Assembly (NCBI RefSeq): GCF_003253485.1
Contig: NZ_QKTX01000005.1
Coordinates: 1 to 64,000, forward strand
Length of the DNA stretch: 64,000 nucleotides
Direction: 5' to 3'
DNA from: Algoriphagus aquaeductus
GTDB lineage: Bacteria > Bacteroidota > Bacteroidia > Cytophagales > Cyclobacteriaceae
The position numbers and the translations under genes were made by a program. Positions 8,796 to 17,807 of this stretch are shown in pieces; positions within the stretch are counted from its first letter, which is position 1, and each line of letters begins with the position of its first letter. Under the pieces are notes generated by a model. That model had not been told where the DNA came from. It did no database searches and was given only the letters and a program-made list of their open reading frames with translations.

Positions 8796-9845
8796 ATGAA
8801 AGCCCTTTCAAAATACATCCTGGTCGTTTTATCAGGCCTTTCCTTTGCCTGCGGAAAAACAGAGCCCCAAACCCAGATTCCTGCCAAAGGTCAGGCGGTT
8901 CCGGTTACCTTACTTTCCCTCAAGTCTGGCGACTTTTCAACGGAAATTCAGGCCAGCGGTACCTTTTCAACCCAAGACGAAACACTCCTTTCATTCAAAG
9001 TAGGCGGTATCGTTTCTCAAATACTGGTCAATGAAGGTGATCCGATCAAGCCTGGACAGATCTTGGCAAGCCTTGATCTGACCGAGATTCAAGCCGGGTT
9101 GGCACAAGCCAGATTAGGTTACGAAAAGGCCCTTCGTGATCAGCAAAGGGCCGAAAGACTATTTATCGATAGTGTCGCTACGCTAGAGCAAGTTCAAAAT
9201 GCAAAGACGGCTTTAGAGATTGCGGAACAACAGTTGAAAGCCTCCCAATTCAATCTTACATATTCTCAGATTCGGGCTCCAAAGGCGGGATTTGTCCTTC
9301 GCAAATTTGTCAATCCTGGACAGCAGGTTTCCTCCGGTGCAGCTGTGCTTCAGGTGAATGGAGCAGCATCCGGGAATTGGGTCCTTCAGGTTACCGTCAA
9401 TGACCAAAATTGGAGTCAGATCCGCGAGGGTGATCCAGCTACCCTGCTGCCTGCAAATTCTTCCATGGAAATACCCGGAAAGGTAATCCGCAAAAGTCAG
9501 GCGACCGATCCGCTTACCGGCACCTATTGGGTGGAAATCAGTCCGGAAAAAACAAAGGGCTTGGAACTGGCAACTGGCATGTTTGGAAAAGCTATCATTC
9601 GACCCAGCCTTCAATCTTCAGGATGGGAAATACCTTTCGGTGCACTTTTGGACGCCCAGGGTGATGAAGGTTTTGTGTATGTTACTCCTGATAGGAAATC
9701 CGCAAAGCGAGTCGCTGTCAAGATTGGAAAAATTTCAAAATCATCTGTCCAGATAGTATCCGGTCTTGAAGACTACCAAGAATTGATTGTATCCGGAAGT
9801 GCGTATCTGACCGATGGTTCCATCATTCAAATTCAAAAGCCATGA
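8796..9845 (+). CDS. RND efflux periplasmic adaptor subunit (membrane fusion protein), lipoprotein
   Basis: A 349-residue adaptor linking the RND permease to the TolC channel. The N-terminus has a lipobox (LSFAC, Cys19), so it is lipid-anchored. Order of parts: barrel-sandwich/lipoyl half near residues 60-90 (ILVNEGDPIKPGQILASLD), a short helical hairpin (about 90-140), the second lipoyl half (IRAPKAGFVLRKFVNPGQQV), then beta-barrel and membrane-proximal domains. The stop overlaps the start of the permease gene by 4 bases, indicating coupled translation. Confidence 0.94.
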   Translation: MKALSKYILVVLSGLSFACGKTEPQTQIPAKGQAVPVTLLSLKSGDFSTEIQASGTFSTQDETLLSFKVGGIVSQILVNEGDPIKPGQILASLDLTEIQAGLAQARLGYEKALRDQQRAERLFIDSVATLEQVQNAKTALEIAEQQLKASQFNLTYSQIRAPKAGFVLRKFVNPGQQVSSGAAVLQVNGAASGNWVLQVTVNDQNWSQIREGDPATLLPANSSMEIPGKVIRKSQATDPLTGTYWVEISPEKTKGLELATGMFGKAIIRPSLQSSGWEIPFGALLDAQGDEGFVYVTPDRKSAKRVAVKIGKISKSSVQIVSGLEDYQELIVSGSAYLTDGSIIQIQKP

Positions 9846-12800
9846 GGATATCAGATTTTGCAGTAAAGAATTACCAATTTACGCTGGTAATCTTTCTGAT
9901 GACTGTGGCTGTGGGCCTGACCACATTTTTTACAATGCCCAGGAGTGAAGACCCAGTCATCGAGGCACCTCAGTTTCCGGTCATCGTCATTTATCCGGGA
10001 GCCAGTCCTGAAGATATGGAAGAGTTGGTCGTGGACCCGCTGGAGGAGGCTATTTATGCGCTGGAAAGCATCAAACGAATCAAGACTGAAATCAAAGATG
10101 GAGTTGCTGTCCTTTTTGTAGAGTACAATTACAATGAGGACGTGGATGAAAAGTATCAAGAGTTGGTTCGGGAAGTCAATTCGCTTAGGCCCGAGCTACC
10201 CGCGGATATTTTCTCTATCAAAATCAACAAGGTCAGACCTTCAGATGTCAACATCCTACAGGTCGCTTTGATCAGCGAAAATGCCTCCAGAGAAAGCCTT
10301 AAAAAGTACGGAGAAAGGCTTCAGGATGAATTGGAAAAAATCACAGCACTCAAGAAAGTGGATCTGTTTGGCCTTCCCGAACAAGTGGTACGAATAGAAC
10401 TCCAACTTGAAAAAATTGCAGAAATGAATATTCCTATCCAGGCTATTCTGGGAAGTATTCAGAGCGAACTCAACAATATCCCCGGCGGACAGGTAGAGGC
10501 GGGATCCAAAACATTCAACATTAAAACCAGCGGAAATTACCAATCCACAGAAGAGGTGGCTGAAACTATTGTCTACAGCAATCGGGGAAGGTCCGTCAAA
10601 CTGAAAGACATAGCAACTATTCAGAACGGATTTGAGGAAACAAAACATATCACCCGCTTGAATGGATACCGCTCTATTTTCGTTACAGCAGCTTTGAAAG
10701 AAGGCAATAACATATCCAGTATTCAGGAAAATTACCTGACCGCCATTCAAAAAGTTAAATCCGAACTTCCTGAAAACATTGACCTGGTCCTAGCCTTTGA
10801 TCAGGCAGACTATGTCAATCGGCGGTTGGGAGGCTTAGGAGTTGATTTTTTGATTGCCATTGCGTTGGTCTTTCTCACCCTGCTCCCATTGGGTAATCGT
10901 GCTTCCATCATTGTCATGATCTCGATTCCCCTTTCCTTGGCTATTGGATTGGTTCTGCTCAATGCCTTGGGCTATGGACTCAACCAGCTTAGTATCGTGG
11001 GTCTTGTAGTGGCCTTGGGTCTATTGGTGGATGACAGCATCGTCGTGGTCGAAAACATCGAGCGATGGATTCGGGAAGGATATTCTAAAAAAGAAGCTGC
11101 CCTGAAAGCCACCAAACAAATATCTCTTTCTGTAGTGGGCTGTACGGTCACGTTGATTATTGCATTTCTGCCTTTGGTTTTTTTACCGGAAGGCTCCGGG
11201 GATTTTGTACGTAGCTTGCCAATGGCGGTCATCATGAGTGTCTTGGCTTCCATGCTTGTTTCCTTGACGATTATCCCTTTTCTGTCCACCTGGATGCTTA
11301 AAGACAAAGGTCCTGACCACAGCAATAAAATATTTGATTGGTTTCAAAAGGGGATTCAACTCAGCTATGCTCCTGTCCTTGAGCGTGCTTTGAACAAACC
11401 AAAAACGACCCTATTGATCGCAGCTGCCATCTTCTTGGTGTCACTCTCCTTGTTTCCGATTATTGGATTCAGTCTTTTCCCCCCTTCTGAAAAGCCCCAA
11501 TTTCTAGTCAACATCACCACCTCACTCCAATCTAACCTCTCTACTACAGACCAAGTCACCAAAGAAGTTGAAGCAGAACTTCTGAAAATCCCTGAGCTCC
11601 TGAACTTTGCAACCAATGTAGGGAAAGGAAATCCGAGAATTTACTACAATGAAATTCCTGAAAACGAACGCACGGATTATGCCCAGCTCTTTGTTCAGCT
11701 CAGACCCGAAACCTCCCCTCCCCGCAAAATGGAGATCATCCAAGCACTTCAACAATCCTTCTCGGGTTTTGTGGGTGCAAAAGTGGAAGTGAAGAATTTT
11801 GAACAAGGTCCTCCGGTGACTGCTCCGGTCGAAGTCCGATTATCCGGAGATAATCTGGATACTCTTAGAACCTTGGCCATTCAGGTAGAACAGCTACTAA
11901 AGCAAACACCGGGTACCCTTTACATCAACAATCCAGTTGCCAATCTGAAAACTGACCTCAGGGTCAATATCCAAAAAGAAAAAGCAAGACAGCTGGGTGT
12001 AAATACTGCCGAGGTAGACCGAACGGTCCGACTGGCCGTTGCTGGCCTGAATCTAGGATCTTTTAATGATGAAAATGGAGTTGAGCGGAGCCTACTGCTG
12101 ACTTCTCCCCGTCCGGAAAGGGCTACTTTGGAGACTTTTGACTATCTGTACGTCAATAATCAGCAAGGAGCGGGTATTCCGCTTTCCCAGATTGCAGATC
12201 TTTCATTTGAAAGCAGCACTTTGTCCATTGATCATTACAACAAAACCAGGGCAGTATCGATTTCTGCTTTCGTAGATCAGAATTTTCTGACCGACCGGGT
12301 GATTGGAGAGGTCATTGCCAAAATGGATCAGTTCCAATTGCCTGAAGGGTATACCTATAAAATGGGCGGAGAATATGAGACCAGACAGGAGTCCTTTGCA
12401 GGATTCAATACCGTGATCATAGTCACTGTTTTCCTCTTTATCGCAGTCCTAATTTTATTATTCAAAACCTTCAAAAGCACCATCATCGTTCTGTCCGTTA
12501 TCCCTCTTGGGATGGTTGGAGCGCTGATTGCACTCTGGATTACCGGGAACTCTTTATCCTTTGTAGCGATTATTGGCTTGATTGCGTTAGCAGGTATTGA
12601 GGTGAAAACTTCGATTTTGTTGGTGGATTTTACCAATCAATTGAGGCAAGAAGGTAAAGCCTTGGATCCTGCAATTCGGGAGGCAGGAGAAATCCGGTTT
12701 TTGCCAATAGTACTGACCACCATCACGGCTATTGGCGGACTGATCCCGATCGCTTTGAGTACCAATCCTTTGATCTCGCCCTTGGCGATTGTGCTGATCG

Positions 12801-12877
12801 GAGGATTAATCAGTTCTACTTTGTTATCCAGAATTGTCACACCAGTGATGTATAAATTATTGCCTCCTAAAATTTGA
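9842..12877 (+). CDS. RND efflux transporter permease (AcrB/HAE1-like)
   Basis: A 1011-residue inner-membrane proton-driven exporter. The layout is the duplicated RND plan: TM1 at residues 15-35, a large periplasmic loop, TM2-6, TM7 near 530, a second periplasmic loop, and TM8-12. The proton-relay aspartates are present in TM4 within LGLLVDDSIVVVENIER near residue 400. The length is typical of HAE-type drug pumps and shorter than heavy-metal CusA proteins; no Cus-type methionine cluster is evident. It is in an operon with TolC and adaptor subunits under probable TetR control, which suggests an inducible pump for a small amphiphile. The substrate cannot be named. Confidence 0.94.
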   Translation: MRISDFAVKNYQFTLVIFLMTVAVGLTTFFTMPRSEDPVIEAPQFPVIVIYPGASPEDMEELVVDPLEEAIYALESIKRIKTEIKDGVAVLFVEYNYNEDVDEKYQELVREVNSLRPELPADIFSIKINKVRPSDVNILQVALISENASRESLKKYGERLQDELEKITALKKVDLFGLPEQVVRIELQLEKIAEMNIPIQAILGSIQSELNNIPGGQVEAGSKTFNIKTSGNYQSTEEVAETIVYSNRGRSVKLKDIATIQNGFEETKHITRLNGYRSIFVTAALKEGNNISSIQENYLTAIQKVKSELPENIDLVLAFDQADYVNRRLGGLGVDFLIAIALVFLTLLPLGNRASIIVMISIPLSLAIGLVLLNALGYGLNQLSIVGLVVALGLLVDDSIVVVENIERWIREGYSKKEAALKATKQISLSVVGCTVTLIIAFLPLVFLPEGSGDFVRSLPMAVIMSVLASMLVSLTIIPFLSTWMLKDKGPDHSNKIFDWFQKGIQLSYAPVLERALNKPKTTLLIAAAIFLVSLSLFPIIGFSLFPPSEKPQFLVNITTSLQSNLSTTDQVTKEVEAELLKIPELLNFATNVGKGNPRIYYNEIPENERTDYAQLFVQLRPETSPPRKMEIIQALQQSFSGFVGAKVEVKNFEQGPPVTAPVEVRLSGDNLDTLRTLAIQVEQLLKQTPGTLYINNPVANLKTDLRVNIQKEKARQLGVNTAEVDRTVRLAVAGLNLGSFNDENGVERSLLLTSPRPERATLETFDYLYVNNQQGAGIPLSQIADLSFESSTLSIDHYNKTRAVSISAFVDQNFLTDRVIGEVIAKMDQFQLPEGYTYKMGGEYETRQESFAGFNTVIIVTVFLFIAVLILLFKTFKSTIIVLSVIPLGMVGALIALWITGNSLSFVAIIGLIALAGIEVKTSILLVDFTNQLRQEGKALDPAIREAGEIRFLPIVLTTITAIGGLIPIALSTNPLISPLAIVLIGGLISSTLLSRIVTPVMYKLLPPKI

Positions 12878-12881
12878 AACC

Positions 12882-13130
12882 ATGAACCAACAATTCTCAC
12901 AACTCAAAAAGGCAGTTGAAGTCTTTCATTCCTACGGAATTTCTTTGGTCGGCCCCAGAAAAAATGATCATTTCATCCAACATCTCCACATGGATCCAGT
13001 CTTTATCAATGGATTGATTTTCGAGCTGGAATACAATCTGCAAGTTATGATTCAGGACGAAAAATTGCGAGGTGCCTGCACGCCCAAAGCTTTGATCGAA
13101 ATTTTGCTGGCCATACCTCAGGAAAATTGA
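12882..13130 (+). CDS. Small acyl-carrier-protein-like protein lacking the phosphopantetheine serine
   Basis: An 82-residue protein following the RND permease after 4 bases, so part of the pump operon. Its second half resembles an acyl carrier protein: HMDPVFINGLIFELEYNL lines up with the family's GMDSLDVVELVMALEEEF, followed by a short acidic loop (IQDEKL) and a last helix starting TPKALIEILL. At the key position the family's DSL serine is replaced by Pro39, so it could not carry the 4'-phosphopantetheine arm. It may be a structural or regulatory relative of ACP. The alignment is by eye; an unrelated small helical protein remains possible. Confidence 0.55.
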   Translation: MNQQFSQLKKAVEVFHSYGISLVGPRKNDHFIQHLHMDPVFINGLIFELEYNLQVMIQDEKLRGACTPKALIEILLAIPQEN

Positions 13131-13244
13131 CGAACAGGCTCTTCCAATGAAGTGCAAAGGTCATTGAATCCGAAAAAAAAATTAGAGGTAAAAGAAATGG
13201 CAGGGGAGCTAAAATATTTTTGCTCCCTTTTCGTCATTTCTGAA

Positions 13245-13919
13245 ATGGAAAAAAAAGCTTACCTATTCGTTTTGGTATTGGTGATGAGCCAGAGTCTCGG
13301 GTTTAGCCAAACCTCACCTACTTCTTACCTCAGTCTTAAACCTACTGCATTTTTCAACCTGGACAAACTCAGGCAACCCATCAATTTTCAGCAGATAGAC
13401 TATCCGCTTCTTCATGCTGCCATTTATTTCTTCACCAATGAAGAAAGAAGCAAGGCGGGCTTGAAACCCCTCCTTTACTCCCCAGAAGCCTTTCAGGCGG
13501 CTCAAGGTCACGCCCAAGATATGGTTTCTCATAAATTTTTCTCCCATACGAGCCCAATTCGATTCAGCCGAACGCTTCGGGATCGGTTAAACCGACAAGA
13601 AGCCAACCCTAAGTACATCGGTGAAAATATCAGCAGTACGTTTGGGATTCAATACCAAGAGGGTAAAAAGGTGGGCAAGCCCATCGTTCCCGGGGAGTTT
13701 ACCTATCTTCAAGCCTCCAAAAGAGAACTAATTCCTCCCCACACCTATTTTTCCTTTGCCCAAAAAGCAGTGCAGCTTTGGATGAATTCTCCGGGGCACA
13801 GGCAAAATATCCTGAACCCAATTTTTACTCATTTGGGATGTGGGGCTCAGGTTTATTTTGACCCCAATTTTTATCAAATGCCCTACTTTATGGCGGTTCA
13901 AAATTTTATCGGGAGATAA
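13245..13919 (+). CDS. CAP/SCP-domain (CAP family) secreted protein
   Basis: A 224-residue exported protein. I start it at the ATG that gives a clean signal peptide (MEKKAYLFVLVLVMSQSLGFSQ split near FSQ); the longer frame starting at GTG 13152 has no plausible leader. The CAP domain spans about residues 60-220: helix FFTNEERSKAGLKPL, then HAQDMVSHKFFSH, GENIS, and the closing WMNSPGHRQNILNP and GCGAQV. The conserved His and Glu of the CAP cavity are present. CAP proteins of bacteria are extracellular, with lipid-binding, protease-like or cell-wall roles; none can be assigned here. No clear operon partner. Confidence 0.88.
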   Translation: MEKKAYLFVLVLVMSQSLGFSQTSPTSYLSLKPTAFFNLDKLRQPINFQQIDYPLLHAAIYFFTNEERSKAGLKPLLYSPEAFQAAQGHAQDMVSHKFFSHTSPIRFSRTLRDRLNRQEANPKYIGENISSTFGIQYQEGKKVGKPIVPGEFTYLQASKRELIPPHTYFSFAQKAVQLWMNSPGHRQNILNPIFTHLGCGAQVYFDPNFYQMPYFMAVQNFIGR

Positions 13920-14024
13920 AACTGAAAAAAGAAAAGATTGGACGGATAGCGGAAATTCTTGCTTTTTCATTCCCTGTCAAACTTTCGAAAGAAAAGTCCT
14001 GTTAAAGATTTCAACTGAATCCCT

Positions 14025-15104
14025 ATGAACAGAAGGAAATTTTTGACAGGACTGGCGGGGGTGCTTCCGGTCGGTGCTTTGATTTACAATCTGGACTCTG
14101 AAAAAGAAATCGCTTTGAGCTACACCTCCAACCCCAAACTCCCCTACGAAAAAAAACCCAGCGATTGGAAAGGTACGCCCATTCGCAGTGACGGGACTTT
14201 TCAAAACCTTCATTATCCTTTTGAGGCCAGTTTGGTACAAGTGATCAAGTGGAAGCTTTCTGAAAACCCCTATGCCGAACAGAAAAAACAAGATCAGCGA
14301 AGGCTGGAGGTGAATCCTATTGCCCAAATGCCAAATCGAAGCAAAGACCAAATCATCTGGTTGGGCCACGCCAGCTATTTGTGGATATTGAACGGGGTGG
14401 TGATTTTGACGGATCCGGTTTGGCTGGACAATTGGGTATTGAAGCGCTTTTCTGAGCTCCCCTTTGACCCGGCTATTTTAAAAGAGGTCAATTACATTTT
14501 GATTTCACATGATCACCGGGATCATTGTGATGAAAAGACCCTCCGACTTCTTGGCGACCTGATTCCCCAAGCCAAGGTGCTTACGGGCCTGAATATGCAG
14601 CATCTCATTCAAACCTGGATGCCTAAAAACCCAATCCAAGAAGCCGGATGGTTTCAATCCTATGATCTGAAAGAATCGCTGCGGATCACGTATGTTCCAT
14701 CCCGGCATTGGTCAAGAAGGGGCCTCACAGATACCAATCAACGGCTATGGGGAGGTTATTTTATAGAAACCTCAGACTCCAAATTTTATTTTATGGGAGA
14801 CTCAGGGTATGGCCCCCATTTCCAGTTGATCTCCGACACCATGGGGGCACCGGATTATGCCATGATGGGGATCGGTGCCTATCAACCCGAGTGGTTTATG
14901 CATCCTGCACATACAAGTCCCGCCGATGCAGCAAAGGCTTTTCGGGAAATGGGAGGAAAAAAATTCATTCCGATGCATTTTGGCACTTTTGACCTTTCGG
15001 ATGAGCCCCTTTTGGAACCATTGGATTGGCTCAAAGCCAACCCGAACGAAGTCAATCACTCCTTGATTACTCCTGTGGTGGGCAAAAATCTCCTTCAGGT
15101 TTAA
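14025..15104 (+). CDS. MBL-fold metallo-hydrolase with Tat-type signal (NAPE-PLD/UlaG-like)
   Basis: A 359-residue metallo-beta-lactamase-fold hydrolase. The N-terminus has a twin-arginine pattern (NRRKFLTGLAG), so a folded, metal-loaded enzyme is likely exported by Tat. The metal motif SHDHRDHCD near residue 165 is the HxHxDH signature; WLGHASYLW precedes it, and a later DSGYGP and a C-terminal MHFGTF histidine complete the site. The spacing and the IxWLGHAS opening resemble the N-acylphosphatidylethanolamine phospholipase D / lactamase_B_2 group rather than true beta-lactamases. It converges with, and overlaps by 4 bases, the ATPase gene on the other strand. Substrate unknown, perhaps a phospholipid. 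Confidence 0.85.
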   Translation: MNRRKFLTGLAGVLPVGALIYNLDSEKEIALSYTSNPKLPYEKKPSDWKGTPIRSDGTFQNLHYPFEASLVQVIKWKLSENPYAEQKKQDQRRLEVNPIAQMPNRSKDQIIWLGHASYLWILNGVVILTDPVWLDNWVLKRFSELPFDPAILKEVNYILISHDHRDHCDEKTLRLLGDLIPQAKVLTGLNMQHLIQTWMPKNPIQEAGWFQSYDLKESLRITYVPSRHWSRRGLTDTNQRLWGGYFIETSDSKFYFMGDSGYGPHFQLISDTMGAPDYAMMGIGAYQPEWFMHPAHTSPADAAKAFREMGGKKFIPMHFGTFDLSDEPLLEPLDWLKANPNEVNHSLITPVVGKNLLQV

Positions 15105-15889
15105 AGAAACCGTAAAAATGCTTCCGGATTGTTGAGGAAGTTTTTCATAATCGTAAAGTGCTCGGTCTCTTCGACCAGCACCTCATGCACTTGCTCATCA
15201 AACTGCAAAATCTGAGCATCAGGCAGACTCATCAAGATCGGAGAATGGGTGGCTATGATAAACTGACAGTTTTGCTGGGTCGCCAGGTTTTTGATCAGGG
15301 AAAAAAGCGCCAGCTGCCGCTGTGGAGAAAGAGCCGCCTCGGGTTCGTCAATCAGGTAAATTCCTTCGGGTTGAATCCGGTTTTGAAGAACTTTCAGAAA
15401 CCCTTCGCCATGAGAAACTTGCGTCAAATCACCATATTTCCGTTGCAGGGCTTCTTTTTGACCATGCACAGCACCTACAGCAATTTTTAACCCGTAACCA
15501 CTCAGATTTTTCTCAAAATCGACAATGTCCCCTTTCAATTCCTGATCAATAGTCCTAAGCCGCTTGACAAATCCAAAGTAATCTTCTGCGCGAAAGAAAA
15601 ATCCCCGGTAGGTCCGGGTTCGACTCCATTGGGTACGAATTCCCTCACTGAATTTCCTGAATCCACTCAGTGTATCGTCTTGCTCCAAATCTGTACTTCC
15701 GATTGCCGGAAGATTGATTTTCAACGCCAATGCTTTTAGCAGGGTGGATTTTCCAGATCCATTTTCTCCTACAAACACCGTAATGGGCTTGGAAAAACTC
15801 AATGTTTCCAGACCTCTAAAGGAAGGAATGCTAAACGGAAATTCTTTCGAATTACCGCTGGGAAGGTCAATATGCTGAAGAAAAACCAT
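15101..15889 (-). CDS. AAA-type ATPase (COG3910-like, ABC-ATPase fold)
   Basis: A 262-residue soluble ATPase with Walker A GENGSGKSTLL near residue 40, a signature-like region near SHGEGF, Walker B IYLIDEPEAALSP near 190 and a switch histidine in IATHSP. The order and the lack of a long coiled coil fit the RecF/AAA_21 group of small predicted ATPases. It follows maf in the same direction with a 51-base gap, so it may be the last gene of the accC-DUF1015-maf run. The cellular role is not established for this group. Confidence 0.85.
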   Translation of the reverse strand: MVFLQHIDLPSGNSKEFPFSIPSFRGLETLSFSKPITVFVGENGSGKSTLLKALALKINLPAIGSTDLEQDDTLSGFRKFSEGIRTQWSRTRTYRGFFFRAEDYFGFVKRLRTIDQELKGDIVDFEKNLSGYGLKIAVGAVHGQKEALQRKYGDLTQVSHGEGFLKVLQNRIQPEGIYLIDEPEAALSPQRQLALFSLIKNLATQQNCQFIIATHSPILMSLPDAQILQFDEQVHEVLVEETEHFTIMKNFLNNPEAFLRFL

Positions 15890-15940
15890 GGGATTCTAAT
15901 TTTGACTTGACCTGAGTTCAACTTCATCAACCGATCTCGA

Positions 15941-16534
15941 TTACCACTTTTTAAGTTGTTGGTACACCAAATGAAGGGGAAATCCCATTACGGTGAAATA
16001 TGAACCTTCTAGAGCCGAAACACCTATGAAGCCAATCCATTCCTGGATTCCGTAAGCCCCGGCTTTATCAAAAGGCTTGTAATTCCGGACATAGTGCCAG
16101 ATTTCATCCTCTTCCAAAAACCGGAAAGTGACCTTTGCCTCATCTTCAAGCGTGATTTGCTTTTTGGCGCCTTTGAGAGTCACTGCAGTCATCACGGTGT
16201 GGGTGGAACCCGAAAGGCTTTTAATCATGTCAAAAGCTTCACGTTCTGATTCGGGTTTGCCTAGGATTTTACCTTTGTGAATAACGACCGTGTCCGAAGT
16301 GATCAAAATTTCATGTTCTTGGGGTAAATGAGGATGACTTTCTGCTTTCAATTTGGACAGGTAGGCTGCCACATATTCGGATGGAATATCTGTCGGCACC
16401 GTTTCGTCCACAGGATAGACATTTACCTCAAAATCAACTTCCAAACCACGCAAAAGTGCCTGTCGCCTCGGAGAACCAGACGCCAAAATGATTTTTTTAT
16501 CTTTTATTTTTTCCAAAAAAGGTCCCATAGTCAT
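15941..16534 (-). CDS. maf: Maf-family nucleotide pyrophosphatase (dTTP/UTP type)
   Basis: About 197 residues. Maf/YhdE proteins hydrolyse canonical or modified nucleoside triphosphates to monophosphates, as a house-cleaning activity. Visible motifs are the phosphate-binding IILASGSPRRQALLRGL at the N-terminus, the substrate loop around VDETVP, the catalytic ITSDTVV with Asp, the KP in ILGKPES, and the C-terminal AGAYGIQ. Starts at 16534 (preferred, about 7 bases after a GGAAGAG-like site) or 16528 both overlap the end of the DUF1015 gene, so translational coupling is likely. Confidence 0.9.
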   Translation of the reverse strand: MTMGPFLEKIKDKKIILASGSPRRQALLRGLEVDFEVNVYPVDETVPTDIPSEYVAAYLSKLKAESHPHLPQEHEILITSDTVVIHKGKILGKPESEREAFDMIKSLSGSTHTVMTAVTLKGAKKQITLEDEAKVTFRFLEEDEIWHYVRNYKPFDKAGAYGIQEWIGFIGVSALEGSYFTVMGFPLHLVYQQLKKW

Positions 16535-17807
16535 AGTCAAACTCTTCCTGCTTTATACTTCCAAAAATCAATCCACCCAAGGCTTTGGGATAGAAATAGG
16601 TGGACTTTTGTGGCATCACCTGACCGGATTTACAGACTTCCATAATCTGTTTCATTTCCAACTCCTTAGTGATAATCGCGAAGGTAGCTTTTCCTCCTCT
16701 TACCTCCCGTAAACATCTGGAAAAATTGCGCTCAAATGCCAACTGAGAGGAGTTCCGCTGTTGTTCCTCATTTAGTCCAAGGATTTTCTCGAAAAGGATA
16801 TGGTGCAAGATTACCAAATCCAAGTTGCGCAAGACCTCAGGCAATTCGGGTCGGACCTGATCAAATTTATCCGGCTTGAATTTGATCACATAGGCTTCGT
16901 CGTCCCAAAGGAGACCAAAGGAACATTTTCGCTGAAAAGAATAGGTGGCCAGCTCTTCTGCATCTCCAAAAACCCGAACATCAAACCATTCCTGAATTCG
17001 GTTCAAAAACTCCTCTTTGGAAATTTCTAATCCATAAAAGAGTCGATGAGTCGGTAAGATATTCAAGTGATTGCCAAATACATTGGTAAGATACATCATG
17101 TGATAATCCGAACCTTTCCATTCCCGCTCCGGAAAACTGTTTTTCTGTTGTTTTCGGTATTCGATTGCCCCTTCTAGCCGGTGATGTCCGTCAGCCAGGA
17201 TGATTTTTTTATCTTTCAATTTGTTCAAAAATCGGCAGATGACTTCTGGATTTTGGATTACTGCCAGCACCTCTCGCACTCCTTGATAATCCTCCAATTC
17301 ATAAAGCGGATTGGCAATGGCCGCGTCCATATACTCTTCCAATTCACAATCTTCATCTTCATAGAGACCATGTGTGGGGCTCACTTGGATTTCCGTCGCT
17401 TTCAACAACTCAATCCGGTCATTGACAGCCGATACAATGGTGTTTTCATGACGGAGAATTACCTCCTCAGACCAATCGTAGGCCTTAATTTGAGCAATGA
17501 ACCCCTTTCGGCAGCGCTCCTCATGCTCTCCGGGCAATCGGAAATATTGGTAATACACGTAAATTCCCGGCAAATTATCCTGAACGAGGATGCCCTCGGA
17601 TTTCCATCGCTCCAGAATTTTCTGAGCCTCCATCGAAGGAAACTCTCCCTGAGGAACCGATAAGTGAATACTGTTAAGTGGGTTTTGATACAGCATTTCC
17701 CGTTGCTTGGCAGAAACTACATCAAAAAGAGGAGCAGTAAGCTCCTCTATCCGATTTCCAAGCTGATCATTGTATCGCCATCCTTTTAAAGGTAGAATCT
17801 CAGCCAT
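16497..17807 (-). CDS. DUF1015 family protein
   Basis: A 436-residue cytoplasmic protein that belongs to DUF1015, recognised by the opening ILPLKGWRYN, the PLFDVVS segment and the highly conserved ILADGHHRLEGAIEYR motif near residue 215. The family is widespread, and in many genomes it sits near serine biosynthesis genes, but its activity is not known. Here it lies between biotin carboxylase (stop/start overlap TGATG) and maf (overlapping), so it is translated from the same message. The conserved DGHHR suggests a nucleotide- or phosphate-binding site; that is inference. Confidence 0.88.
   Translation of the reverse strand: MAEILPLKGWRYNDQLGNRIEELTAPLFDVVSAKQREMLYQNPLNSIHLSVPQGEFPSMEAQKILERWKSEGILVQDNLPGIYVYYQYFRLPGEHEERCRKGFIAQIKAYDWSEEVILRHENTIVSAVNDRIELLKATEIQVSPTHGLYEDEDCELEEYMDAAIANPLYELEDYQGVREVLAVIQNPEVICRFLNKLKDKKIILADGHHRLEGAIEYRKQQKNSFPEREWKGSDYHMMYLTNVFGNHLNILPTHRLFYGLEISKEEFLNRIQEWFDVRVFGDAEELATYSFQRKCSFGLLWDDEAYVIKFKPDKFDQVRPELPEVLRNLDLVILHHILFEKILGLNEEQQRNSSQLAFERNFSRCLREVRGGKATFAIITKELEMKQIMEVCKSGQVMPQKSTYFYPKALGGLIFGSIKQEEFDYDYGTFFGKNKR

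Noticed and set aside
10256..10750. 164-codon minus-strand frame inside the RND permease
   Set aside because: Antisense to a well-conserved transporter region; no start signal or family match.
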